NCBI GenBank assembly: GCA_038203635.1
Contig: JBBRDT010000038.1
Span: 1-31,107, forward strand
Length of the DNA stretch: 31,107 nt
Source: DASRIA01 sp038203635
GTDB taxonomy: Bacteria > Actinomycetota > Thermoleophilia > Solirubrobacterales > JBBDJG01
Direction: 5' to 3'
Position numbers and translations under genes: made by a program. The notes under the pieces were generated by a model. That model was not told the DNA's origin. It was given only the letters and a program-made list of their open reading frames with translations, and made no database searches. Positions 7,855 through 14,642 of the stretch are shown here, piece after piece; the first letter of the stretch is position 1, and every line of letters starts with the position of its first letter.

Positions 7855-8759
7855 GCGCCGGCACATCCCCTCCGGACCACGTGCTGCGCGACTATCCGCT
7901 CGCGCGCCTCACGACGATCCGCACCGGCGGCAATGCCGCCTGGTTTGCCCGGCCGCGCAAGGAGCCGGAGCTGGAGGGCCTGCTCGCCTGGGCCCAGGAG
8001 GAGGGACTCGACGTAGGAGTCGTGGGGTCGGGATCGAACCTGCTGGTAGCGGACCTCGGTTTCGCAGGACTTGTCTTGAAATTGGACGGATCCCTCGCCG
8101 CGATAGAGCACGAAGCCACTCGCCTCCTGTGCGGAGGTGGCGCCCGCCTGCCTCAGGCCGCGGCCCGGGCGGCCGCCCTCGGCCTGGGGGGAATCGAGTT
8201 CGGTGTCAGCATCCCGGGCACGGTGGGCGGCGCGGTGCGGATGAACGCCAACGCCTACGGTGGGGAGCTGAGCCATGCGCTGGAGTGGGTCGACGTCTGC
8301 ACGGCCGCGGGCATCGATCGCCGCCGGCCCGAGCAGCTCGGCCTTGCCTATCGCCGCTCGAACCTGGGACCCGGTGAGATCGTCGCGCGAGTGTCGTTCT
8401 CGCTCGAGCCCGCGGACCCGCAGACCGTGAAAGCCACGCTCGCGGACCTCCGCGGCCGCCGTCGCGAGGCGCAGCCCTCCGGCATCAAGACGTTCGGGTC
8501 CACGTTCAAGAACCCCGATTCCGACCGCACCGCGGGCCGCCTGCTGGAGGAGGCGGGGTGCAAGGGGCTGCAGGTCGGCGACGCCCGCTTCAGCCCGAAG
8601 CACGCGAACTTCATCGAGAACCTCGGCACCGCGACCACGGCCGAAGTCGTGTCGCTGATCGCGGAGGGTCGCCGCCGCGTCAGCGAGCACAGCGGGGTCC
8701 TGCTCGAGCCCGAGGTCCAACTGCTCGGCGACGTCGAGTTTCCCTGGGAGCAGCGGTGA
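7851..8759 (+). CDS. murB: UDP-N-acetylenolpyruvoylglucosamine reductase MurB
   Basis: This FAD enzyme reduces UDP-GlcNAc-enolpyruvate to UDP-MurNAc, the substrate of MurC. Its 302 residues fit the shorter MurB type. The FAD-binding part shows TTIRTGGNAAWF and VVGSGSNLLVADLGFAGLVL, followed by GIEFGVSIPGTVGGAVRMNANAYGG read in two blocks. The catalytic region has YRRSNL and GSTFKNP, where the Ser is the proton donor. The motif AGRLLEEAGCKGLQVGDA precedes SPKHANFIEN, and LEPEVQLLG closes the protein. It overlaps murGC by four bases and ftsQ by four bases (GTGA). Confidence 0.96.
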   Translation: MSAGTSPPDHVLRDYPLARLTTIRTGGNAAWFARPRKEPELEGLLAWAQEEGLDVGVVGSGSNLLVADLGFAGLVLKLDGSLAAIEHEATRLLCGGGARLPQAAARAAALGLGGIEFGVSIPGTVGGAVRMNANAYGGELSHALEWVDVCTAAGIDRRRPEQLGLAYRRSNLGPGEIVARVSFSLEPADPQTVKATLADLRGRRREAQPSGIKTFGSTFKNPDSDRTAGRLLEEAGCKGLQVGDARFSPKHANFIENLGTATTAEVVSLIAEGRRRVSEHSGVLLEPEVQLLGDVEFPWEQR

Positions 8760-9670
8760 CTGCGCCCGCGGGTGCACGGCGCGCGCTCGCAACCCTCGAC
8801 GGGCTGCCGATCTCGCCGCGCTTCATCGCGGGGCTTGCGGCCCTTGTCATCGTCGCCCTGGGGTGGCTCGGATGGCTGTGGGTGCGCGACTCGTCGCTCG
8901 TGCGCGTCGACGAGGTTCAGGTGAGCGGCCTCACCACCCGCGACGCTCCGGCGATCCGACGCACCTTGCGCCAGGCGGCCCTGCGCATGACGACACTCCA
9001 CTACAGCGAGGCAGAGTTGCGCCGCGCGGTCGAGCCGTTCCCGGCGGTGCAATCGGTCTCCGCCGAAGCGAAGCTTCCGCACAAGCTCGTGATCCGCGTG
9101 CGCGAGCACCGGCCCGTGGCCGCGCTCGTGTCCGGCGACGGCCGCCGCGTGGCGGTCGCCAGCGACGGGACGCTGCTGCCCCAGGAGCGAGACACGAGGC
9201 TGCCCGCCGTGAAGGTCGACGCGCTCCCCGGCGACGGTCATCTCGGGAAGGGGGCCGAGGCCGTGCTCGTGGGGGTCATCGCCCGGGCGCCGGATGAGCT
9301 GCGCCCGCTGCTGGAGCGTGCCTACCGAGCCCGCGACGGAGTGCGCGTGGCGGTCAACGGCGGACCCACGCTGCGTTTCGGCGCGCCGATCAGGCTCGCC
9401 GCAAAATGGGCGGCCGCGGCGCGGGTGCTCGCGGACACGCCCGCCGCCGGCGCCGAGTCCCTTGACCTGCGGATCCCGGAACGTCCCTCTGCCGCGTACG
9501 GCGCCGGCGAGACCGGGGAGGAGCAGGCAGCGGCCGCGGCGGACACGGCCGTGGTGCAGGCAGCCGCCGCGGCGGTCGAGACCCCTCCGGCAGCATTCAG
9601 CGCCGCTCCACCCGAAGCCGGCCCGACGGGCGCCTCGGGGGCCGCGGGCGCGGCGCCGACCACTCCCTGA
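8756..9670 (+). CDS. ftsQ: Cell division protein FtsQ (POTRA domain)
   Basis: FtsQ is a single-pass divisome protein that links FtsB/FtsL to the septal synthase. The GTG at 8756 overlaps the murB stop (GTGA) and gives 304 residues. A short cytoplasmic segment is followed by one membrane helix (FIAGLAALVIVALGWLGWLW, about 22-42). Then comes a POTRA domain beginning with VRVDEVQVSGLT and containing AVQSVSAEAKLPHKLVIRVREHRP, read as two blocks, the usual FtsQ core. The last ~65 residues are an Ala/Pro/Gly-rich low-complexity tail outside the domain. This is the final gene of the overlapping series; a hairpin and a promoter separate it from ftsZ. Confidence 0.9.
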   Translation: MTAPAGARRALATLDGLPISPRFIAGLAALVIVALGWLGWLWVRDSSLVRVDEVQVSGLTTRDAPAIRRTLRQAALRMTTLHYSEAELRRAVEPFPAVQSVSAEAKLPHKLVIRVREHRPVAALVSGDGRRVAVASDGTLLPQERDTRLPAVKVDALPGDGHLGKGAEAVLVGVIARAPDELRPLLERAYRARDGVRVAVNGGPTLRFGAPIRLAAKWAAAARVLADTPAAGAESLDLRIPERPSAAYGAGETGEEQAAAAADTAVVQAAAAAVETPPAAFSAAPPEAGPTGASGAAGAAPTTP

Positions 9671-9701
9671 GCCTAAAGGGACAGTCGAGGGTTGCGAGCC
9701 T

Positions 9702-9726
9702 CCACCCTGGCTCGAGCCCAGGGTGG
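9702..9726 (+). terminator. Hairpin between ftsQ and ftsZ
   Basis: CCACCCTGG (9702-9710) and CCAGGGTGG (9718-9726) form a perfect 9-bp stem with a 7-base loop, 31 bases after the ftsQ stop. There is no U-tract, so it is not a classical intrinsic terminator. In high-GC actinobacteria such stems can still terminate or stabilise mRNA ends. It could reduce read-through from the mur operon into ftsZ. Confidence 0.5.
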
Positions 9727-9763
9727 CGGTTGTGGACGGGCGCGGCCGAACTCGTGCAGAACG

Positions 9764-9792
9764 TTGCACGCACCGGGAATTTCACCTATCGT
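9764..9792 (+). promoter_or_regulatory. Promoter of ftsZ
   Basis: TTGCAC (9764-9769) and TATCGT (9787-9792) are separated by exactly 17 bases, which resembles a housekeeping sigma promoter. Transcription would start near 9799, leaving a ~75-base leader before ftsZ. This gives ftsZ its own expression independent of the mur genes, as is common for dcw clusters. No other stretch in the 9671-9874 gap looks better. Confidence 0.6.
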
Positions 9793-9824
9793 GCCGAATC
9801 CAGACGGACCAGGCGGGCCGGCAG

Positions 9825-9868
9825 GGACTCAACTCCTACTTGAGACTTAGGCCGGCCGGGAGGAGTCC
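9825..9868 (+). promoter_or_regulatory. ftsZ leader with strong RBS and possible Shine-Dalgarno-masking stem
   Basis: The ftsZ RBS is GGGAGGAG (9858-9865), nine bases before the ATG. Upstream, GGACTC (9825-9830) can pair with GAGTCC (9863-9868), and ACTCCT (9832-9837) can pair with AGGAGT (9861-9866). The two pairings exclude each other, and both would cover the RBS. This could be chance in a GC-rich leader. Confidence 0.35.
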
Positions 9869-9874
9869 TGACAC

Positions 9875-10939
9875 ATGGAAAGCTCGAGCTATCTCGCGGT
9901 AATCAAGGTTGTAGGCGTCGGAGGCGGCGGGACCAACGCCGTGAACCGCATGGTGGACGCAGGCCTCAAGGGCGTGGAGTTCATCGCGGTCAACACCGAC
10001 AACCAGGCGCTCCAGATGACGGACGCCGACATCAAGCTGAACATCGGCTCCGAGCTGACCAAAGGCCTCGGGGCGGGTGCCAACCCGGATGTCGGGTTCG
10101 CGGCCGCCGAGGAAAGCCACGACGAGATCAAGGAGACGCTCAAGGGCGCGGACATGGTGTTCGTGACCGCCGGCGAGGGCGGCGGCACGGGCACGGGCGG
10201 TGCTCCGGTGGTGGCCGAGATCGCCAAGGACGAGATCGGGGCCCTGACGGTCGGCGTCGTCACGCGGCCGTTCGAGTTCGAGGGCGCGCGCCGGGCCGAG
10301 CAGGCCGACCAGGGCATCCGCGCGCTGCGCGAGAAGGTCGACACCCTGATCACGATCCCCAACGATCGCCTGCTGCAGATGGTCGAGCGCCGCACGAGCA
10401 TCCTCGACGCCTTCCGCGAGGCCGACAACGTCCTGCGTCAGGGCGTCCAGGGCATCACCGACCTGATCACGGTGCCGGGCCTGATCAACCTCGACTTCGC
10501 CGACGTCCGCACGATCATGCGCGACGCCGGATCCGCGCTGATGGGAATCGGCGTGGCGTCCGGAGAGAACCGCGCCGGCGAGGCCGCCAAGAATGCGATC
10601 TCCTCACCTTTGCTGGAGGAGTCCGTCGAGGGCGCGACCGGCATCCTCCTGAACATCACCGGCGGACGGGATCTCGGCCTGTTCGAGGTCAACGAGGCGG
10701 CTGAGCTGGTGACCTCCGCCGCCGACAAGAACTGCAACATCATCTTCGGCTCGGTGATCGACGACAACCTCGACGACGAGGTCCGCGTGACAGTGATCGC
10801 CACCGGGTTCGACGGCCCGCCGCGTCGCAGCGGCACGCGTCAGACCAGCCGCAGCCGCGACGTCGTCTACGACGACCGCGTACGCCGCGAGCTCGAGATC
10901 GGCGACGACGAGATCGACATTCCGGAATTCTTGAAGTAA
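9875..10939 (+). CDS. ftsZ: Cell division GTPase FtsZ
   Basis: FtsZ is the tubulin-like GTPase that forms the cytokinetic ring. It has 354 residues and starts at ATG after a strong RBS. The N-terminal nucleotide-binding part is KVVGVGGGGTNAVNRM (11-26). The tubulin signature GGGTGTGGAP is at 102-111, and the catalytic T7 loop is NLDFADVRTIM, with Asp 207 and 210-side residues typical of the family. A short, Arg/Ser-rich linker (about 312-335) precedes the conserved C-terminal peptide DDEIDIPEFLK, which binds partners such as FtsA, SepF or FtsW. No ftsA or sepF is next to it here. The stop TAA overlaps by one base the proposed ATT start of the next gene. Confidence 0.98.
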   Translation: MESSSYLAVIKVVGVGGGGTNAVNRMVDAGLKGVEFIAVNTDNQALQMTDADIKLNIGSELTKGLGAGANPDVGFAAAEESHDEIKETLKGADMVFVTAGEGGGTGTGGAPVVAEIAKDEIGALTVGVVTRPFEFEGARRAEQADQGIRALREKVDTLITIPNDRLLQMVERRTSILDAFREADNVLRQGVQGITDLITVPGLINLDFADVRTIMRDAGSALMGIGVASGENRAGEAAKNAISSPLLEESVEGATGILLNITGGRDLGLFEVNEAAELVTSAADKNCNIIFGSVIDDNLDDEVRVTVIATGFDGPPRRSGTRQTSRSRDVVYDDRVRRELEIGDDEIDIPEFLK

Positions 10940-11346
10940 TTCGCGCTCCGGGTTACCTCGCACTGGTCGTATTGCTGTCCCTCGCCGGATGCGGCGGGGG
11001 TGACGGCAGCGGATCGAGTGACCTCGCCAAGGGGAAGGTCTTCGACCAGACCGAGCTGCTGCGCTGCCTGCGCGGCGACGGCTACAGGATCGAACGGCGC
11101 AACACCGACACGGAAATCGACTTCACCGCGCGGTCGCGCTCCGGGCTCGTCACTGCCGACATCGGGGTCGAGCAGGAGGGACCGGACGAGGCCGAGGCAC
11201 GCGAGGCTGCGTGGACAAAGCTCGCCGAGCAGGCGGAGGTCGAGAACGCCGGCGACTACTACTTCCGCTACGGGAACGTGGTCGTCGCCTACGAGCGAGT
11301 CCCGAGCGAGTCGGACCGCGCCGGCATCGAGCGCTGCCTTTCATGA
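10939..11346 (+). CDS. Small predicted lipoprotein, probable ATT start
   Basis: I do not recognise a family. The frame has no ATG, GTG or TTG before the hydrophobic stretch. Reading from ATT at 10939, which overlaps the ftsZ stop (TAATT), gives a 135-residue protein. Its start is a lipoprotein signal peptide: one Arg, the hydrophobic segment YLALVVLLSLAGC with lipobox LAGC, then a Gly/Ser-rich spacer. A TTG at 10972 would remove most of this signal. The mature part is acidic with two further Cys (CLRGDGY and the C-terminal RCLS) that could form a disulfide. It is coupled to ftsZ upstream and to the next gene by ATGA. The lipoprotein call is good; the exact start is inference. Confidence 0.65.
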   Translation: MRAPGYLALVVLLSLAGCGGGDGSGSSDLAKGKVFDQTELLRCLRGDGYRIERRNTDTEIDFTARSRSGLVTADIGVEQEGPDEAEAREAAWTKLAEQAEVENAGDYYFRYGNVVVAYERVPSESDRAGIERCLS

Positions 11347-11831
11347 GCCGCTACGTGATGCGCGAGAAGTGGCTTGCGTTCGGCGACGACTTCTGGATCG
11401 AGGACGAGTCGGGCGAGCGTGTCTTCCGGGTGGACGGCAAGGGCCTGCGCATTCGCAAGACGCTGAAGCTCGAGGACACCGAGGGCAACGAGCTCTGCAA
11501 GATCCAGGAGCGCAAGCTCCGGGTCCGCGACACGATGGAGATCGAGGCCCCTGACGGCAGCCGGCTCGGGCTGATCCAGAAGGCGATGATCACACCGCTG
11601 CGCGAGCGCTTCGAGGTCGAAGTACCCGGCGGATCGGGGCTGAAGGTCCGCGGCAGCATCCTCGACCACGACTACCGGATCAAACGCGACGGCGACCAGA
11701 TCGCCGAGGTGTCGAAGAAGTGGCTGCGCAGACGCGACACCTACGGCATCGAGATCGAGCCCGGCAACGACGACGTCCTGATCCTGGCGGTCGCGGTCGC
11801 GCTCGACGCTATGGAGCACGAGGAAGAGTGA
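11343..11831 (+). CDS. LURP-one-related / tubby-C-like protein (DUF567-type)
   Basis: This is a 162-residue protein made of short beta-strand repeats: YVMREKWLAFGDDFWIED, then GERVFRVDGKGLRIRKTLKLED in two blocks, IQERKLRVRDTMEI, YRIKRDGDQIAEVSKKWL and DTYGIEI. This pattern of a 'residue pair then basic strand' with final ILAVAVALD is typical of the LURP-one-related family, which shares the tubby C-terminal and phospholipid-scramblase fold. The biochemical role of bacterial members is not known. No signal peptide is seen, so it is cytoplasmic or peripheral. The ATG overlaps the lipoprotein stop, and the next gene starts three bases later. Family call from pattern only. Confidence 0.75.
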   Translation: MSRYVMREKWLAFGDDFWIEDESGERVFRVDGKGLRIRKTLKLEDTEGNELCKIQERKLRVRDTMEIEAPDGSRLGLIQKAMITPLRERFEVEVPGGSGLKVRGSILDHDYRIKRDGDQIAEVSKKWLRRRDTYGIEIEPGNDDVLILAVAVALDAMEHEEE

Positions 11832-11834
11832 CCG

Positions 11835-12761
11835 GTGTCCCGCCTTCGGTTCGCGGTGGTGGGGCATGTCGAGTGGGTCGACTTCGTGAGGGTGAAGCGA
11901 GTGCCGCTGCCCGGCGAGATCGTCCATGCGAGCGAGTCGTGGGCCGAGGCGGGGGGCGGGGGCGCGGTCGCCGCGGTGCAACTGGCCAAGCTGGCCGGGA
12001 CCGCGACGTTCTTCACGGCCTTCGGTAACGACGACCTCGCGCGCCGCGCGGCAGCGGAGCTGCGCGCACATGGGGTGGAGGTCGAGGCGGTGGTCCGCGA
12101 TCGTCCCCAGCGGCGGGCCGTGGCACTGCTCGACGCGAACGGCGAGCGCACGATCACAGTGATGGGCGACCGCCTCGTTCCGGCGGGCGGTGACGACCTG
12201 CCGTGGGACCGCCTCGCGGAGATGGACGGCATCTACTTCACCGGCGGGGACGCGGCAGCGCTCCGTGCAGCGCGCGCGGCGCGGACCCTTGTCGCGACGC
12301 CGCGTGCCCGTGATGCGCTGACGGGCAGCGACGTGACCCTCGACGCGCTCGTGCGCAGCGCGGGCGACCCGAGCGAGCAGGAGGATCGCGAGCGCGACGG
12401 CTGGTCGGCCCGCCTGACCGTCGCGACCCGCGGCGCCGACGGAGGTAGCTACACCACAGGGGAGGGGCGGAGAGGGTCCGTCAAGGCCGCGCCCCTCACC
12501 GGGCCGGTCGTGGATGCCTACGGAGCCGGCGACTCGTTCGCGGCCGCGCTCACCTTCGGACTCGGCTGCGGCTTGGACGTCGACGCCGCCCTCGCCCTCG
12601 CGGCGCGATGTGGTGCGGGGAACCTCACCGGCGCCGGCCCCTACACGGGGCAGCCGACCGCGGCGGACCTCGGGCTTACGGCAGGCGACCGAACCACATC
12701 ATCGACAGAAGGCCCCCGGCCAGCATCAGCCCGAGTCCGCCGCCCGCGAATGCAGCCGTGA
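11835..12761 (+). CDS. PfkB-family (ribokinase-like) carbohydrate kinase
   Basis: This is a member of the ribokinase/PfkB superfamily, cytoplasmic enzymes that phosphorylate sugars or nucleosides. The 308-residue frame begins at GTG. The N-terminal motif is AGGGGAVAAVQLAKLAG, and the second PfkB signature with the catalytic Asp and anion hole is VDAYGAGDSFAAAL. Substrate cannot be told from the sequence. The family's fold is complete by about TGQPTAADLGL, near 12675. The last ~27 residues are Ser/Arg/Pro-rich and are encoded opposite the 3' end of the convergent VWA gene (86-base overlap), so they are probably a run-on tail. It is likely in one operon with the two preceding genes. Confidence 0.88.
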   Translation: MSRLRFAVVGHVEWVDFVRVKRVPLPGEIVHASESWAEAGGGGAVAAVQLAKLAGTATFFTAFGNDDLARRAAAELRAHGVEVEAVVRDRPQRRAVALLDANGERTITVMGDRLVPAGGDDLPWDRLAEMDGIYFTGGDAAALRAARAARTLVATPRARDALTGSDVTLDALVRSAGDPSEQEDRERDGWSARLTVATRGADGGSYTTGEGRRGSVKAAPLTGPVVDAYGAGDSFAAALTFGLGCGLDVDAALALAARCGAGNLTGAGPYTGQPTAADLGLTAGDRTTSSTEGPRPASARVRRPRMQP

Positions 12762-13665
12762 TCTCGCGCTCTTCCTGACGGAACCCGATCCGCGAGCCCA
12801 GTCGGTCGTAGATCTTCTGGAGTCGTTCCTGGTCGGCCGCGCCGAAGTACTCACCTCCGGTGACCTCGGCGATGCGGCGCAGGGTGCGGCGGTCCGGCGG
12901 CACGCGCACGTTGCGGGTGGTCCCGAGGCGGTCCGACAGGGTCACGGTCGCGTTGCTCGTGCCGAGGGCCACGGTGTTCACCGGTACGCGCAGCTCGCGC
13001 GCGCGGCGCGCGATCTCGAGCGGTTCGGGCCCCGTCGTCGAGAACCCGTCGGACAGCAGCACAATGACAGCCGGCGGCGCGCCGCGCCTGAGTCCCTCCC
13101 GCTCGCGTTTGCGCTGGTCCTGCTCGATCACGGGTTGCAGCGTCGTCAGCGATGTCTCGAGCGCGGTTCCGATCGCCGTGCCTCCCTCCGCCTGCAGAGC
13201 GTCGAGGGCGTTCCTCACCGGCTCGCGGTCGGGGGTGGGCGGCACGAGGAGCGAGGCCACGTTGCTGAAGGTGACCAGCCCCAGCCGGAACTTCTCGGGC
13301 AGCCGGTTGGTGAAGCCCTTTGCGGCGCTGCGCGCAGCATCGAGGCGATTCGGGGCCACGTCGGTGGCCTGCATCGAGCCCGAGGAGTCCAGGGTCAGCA
13401 TCACTGTCGCCTCCTCCTTGGCGACGTCCACGTCGATGTGCGGACGCGCGATCGCGACCGTCAGCGCGGTGAGGGCGAGCAGGAAGAGCACGGGCGGGAG
13501 ATGGCGCCGCCACCGGGGCGAGCCGGTCACGACGCTCCCCAGCAGCTCGAGGTTGGTGAAGCGCACCGCGTAGGCGCGGCGGCGGCGCTGGGCCATCAGG
13601 TACAGCGCCGCGATCAGCGGGATGGCGAGCAGCCCGAGCAGCCCGAGCGGCCACTCGAAGCTCAT
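12676..13665 (-). CDS. von Willebrand A domain membrane protein (BatA-like)
   Basis: This 329-residue protein has two N-terminal membrane helices (about 5-24 and 55-73). A VWA domain follows with the MIDAS metal site DSSGSM (93-98), VIVLLSDGFS, and a C-terminal helix (about 305-325). This is the layout of BatA/BatB-type proteins that work with MoxR ATPases. The metal-ion site is intact. It is the last gene of a minus-strand operon: its ATG overlaps the DUF58 stop by four bases. Members are linked to stress tolerance or to maturation of envelope or metalloenzyme complexes, but the client here is unknown. Its 3' end overlaps the PfkB gene. Confidence 0.9.
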   Translation of the reverse strand: MSFEWPLGLLGLLAIPLIAALYLMAQRRRRAYAVRFTNLELLGSVVTGSPRWRRHLPPVLFLLALTALTVAIARPHIDVDVAKEEATVMLTLDSSGSMQATDVAPNRLDAARSAAKGFTNRLPEKFRLGLVTFSNVASLLVPPTPDREPVRNALDALQAEGGTAIGTALETSLTTLQPVIEQDQRKREREGLRRGAPPAVIVLLSDGFSTTGPEPLEIARRARELRVPVNTVALGTSNATVTLSDRLGTTRNVRVPPDRRTLRRIAEVTGGEYFGAADQERLQKIYDRLGSRIGFRQEEREITAAFAGGGLGLMLAGGLLSMMWFGRLP

Positions 13666-14642
13666 CGCCGCTTCCTCGCGTTCGCGCGGTTGAGATGACG
13701 CGCAAGCTCGCGCAGCCAGTCACCCGAGGTCGAGAGCACGATGTGCTCGGCGCCGGAACGGCGCAGCTCGTGCGCCAGCTCCGCGCGCTCTTCGGCTGCG
13801 CGCGCGGCGAACCGCTCGCGGAGCTTGCGCTGGTTCGTGTCGACGCGCAGCTGGCGGCCGGTCTCGGGGTCGACGAGCCACAGGTCGCCGACGGCGGGCA
13901 GCTCCTGCTCGCGCGGGTCCCGCACCTCGAGCGCGATCACGTGATGGCGGTTCAGCAGGCGCAGCAACGGCTTGCGCCAGTCGCGCGGCCCGCGAAAGTC
14001 CGACACGACCACGACCAGCCCGCGGGCGCGGGCGAGGCGCGAGGCGCGCGCCATCGCGTCGGCGAGGTCGGTGGGGCCGGCGCCATCGGGCTCGTGCCCC
14101 GCTCGCAGGGTCAGCAGCAGGCGCAGCAGTCCCTGGCGGCCCTGCAGCGGTGGCACGACGCGCGTCTCACCGGCGCCGAACGTCATCACGCCGAGGCGGT
14201 TGCCCTGGCGCGTGGCGAGGTGCCCGACCGCCAGCGCCGCACCCTCGGCCACGTCCGCCTTGCGGCGGTCCGCGGTGCCGAAGCTCATCGACGCCGACAC
14301 GTCGAGCAGCAGCCATGTCGCGAGCGTGCGCTCCGCGACCTGTACCCGTACGTGGGGGTCGCCGGTGCGCGCGGTCGCCGCCCAGTCGATCTGGCGCACG
14401 TCGTCGCCGAACTGGTACGGCCGCACCTGCGCGATCTCGGTGCCGTGACCCAGCGAGGGCGAACGATGCTCCCCGGCAACCAGCGAGTCGATGCGCCGCC
14501 GCACCGTGAGATCCAATCCCTTGATGACCGCCGCCGGCGCCTGAGCAACAGTGGAAGCAGCATCCGACCCCGACCCCGCAGGAGCAAGATGCCGCGAGCG
14601 CCCCTTCGGCGAACGGCGAACGGCGAACGGCGAACCGCTCAC
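13662..14642 (-). CDS. DUF58 protein of the MoxR-VWA cluster
   Basis: The DUF58 family is always found with MoxR ATPases and has a degenerate VWA-like fold. The diagnostic stretch is RPYQFGDDVRQIDWAAT (74-90), followed by the metal-site-like DVSASMSFG (114-122). The chosen start is GTG at 14642, overlapping the moxR stop (GTGA), giving 326 residues. The first ~40 residues are low-complexity and partly encoded by four perfect copies of a 7-bp repeat. Family homology begins near LDLTVRRRID (43-52), so TTG or GTG codons there are possible alternative starts. It is cytoplasmic; the exact function is unknown. Confidence 0.88.
   Translation of the reverse strand: MSGSPFAVRRSPKGRSRHLAPAGSGSDAASTVAQAPAAVIKGLDLTVRRRIDSLVAGEHRSPSLGHGTEIAQVRPYQFGDDVRQIDWAATARTGDPHVRVQVAERTLATWLLLDVSASMSFGTADRRKADVAEGAALAVGHLATRQGNRLGVMTFGAGETRVVPPLQGRQGLLRLLLTLRAGHEPDGAGPTDLADAMARASRLARARGLVVVVSDFRGPRDWRKPLLRLLNRHHVIALEVRDPREQELPAVGDLWLVDPETGRQLRVDTNQRKLRERFAARAAEERAELAHELRRSGAEHIVLSTSGDWLRELARHLNRANARKRR
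14607..14634. repeat. Four tandem copies of a 7-bp repeat (CGGCGAA) at the 5' end of the DUF58 gene
   Basis: CGGCGAA is repeated perfectly four times on the plus strand. On the minus strand it lies just inside the DUF58 reading frame, after the GTG start at 14642. Because the unit is seven bases, gain or loss of one copy would shift the frame of that start. This makes slipped-strand variation possible. Confidence 0.9.

Noticed and set aside
5380..7866. Very long antisense open frame (828 codons) opposite murG-murC
   Set aside because: It mirrors the murGC gene, has Arg/His/Ala-rich low-complexity content without any known motif, and arises because GC-rich codons leave few stops on the other strand. 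The same applies to antisense frames at 17284-18798, 4125-5504 and 8348-9769.
12676..12761. Frameshift at the end of the PfkB gene
   Set aside because: The kinase fold is complete before this point, and no homologous continuation appears in other frames. A lost stop with run-on into the convergent gene explains it better.
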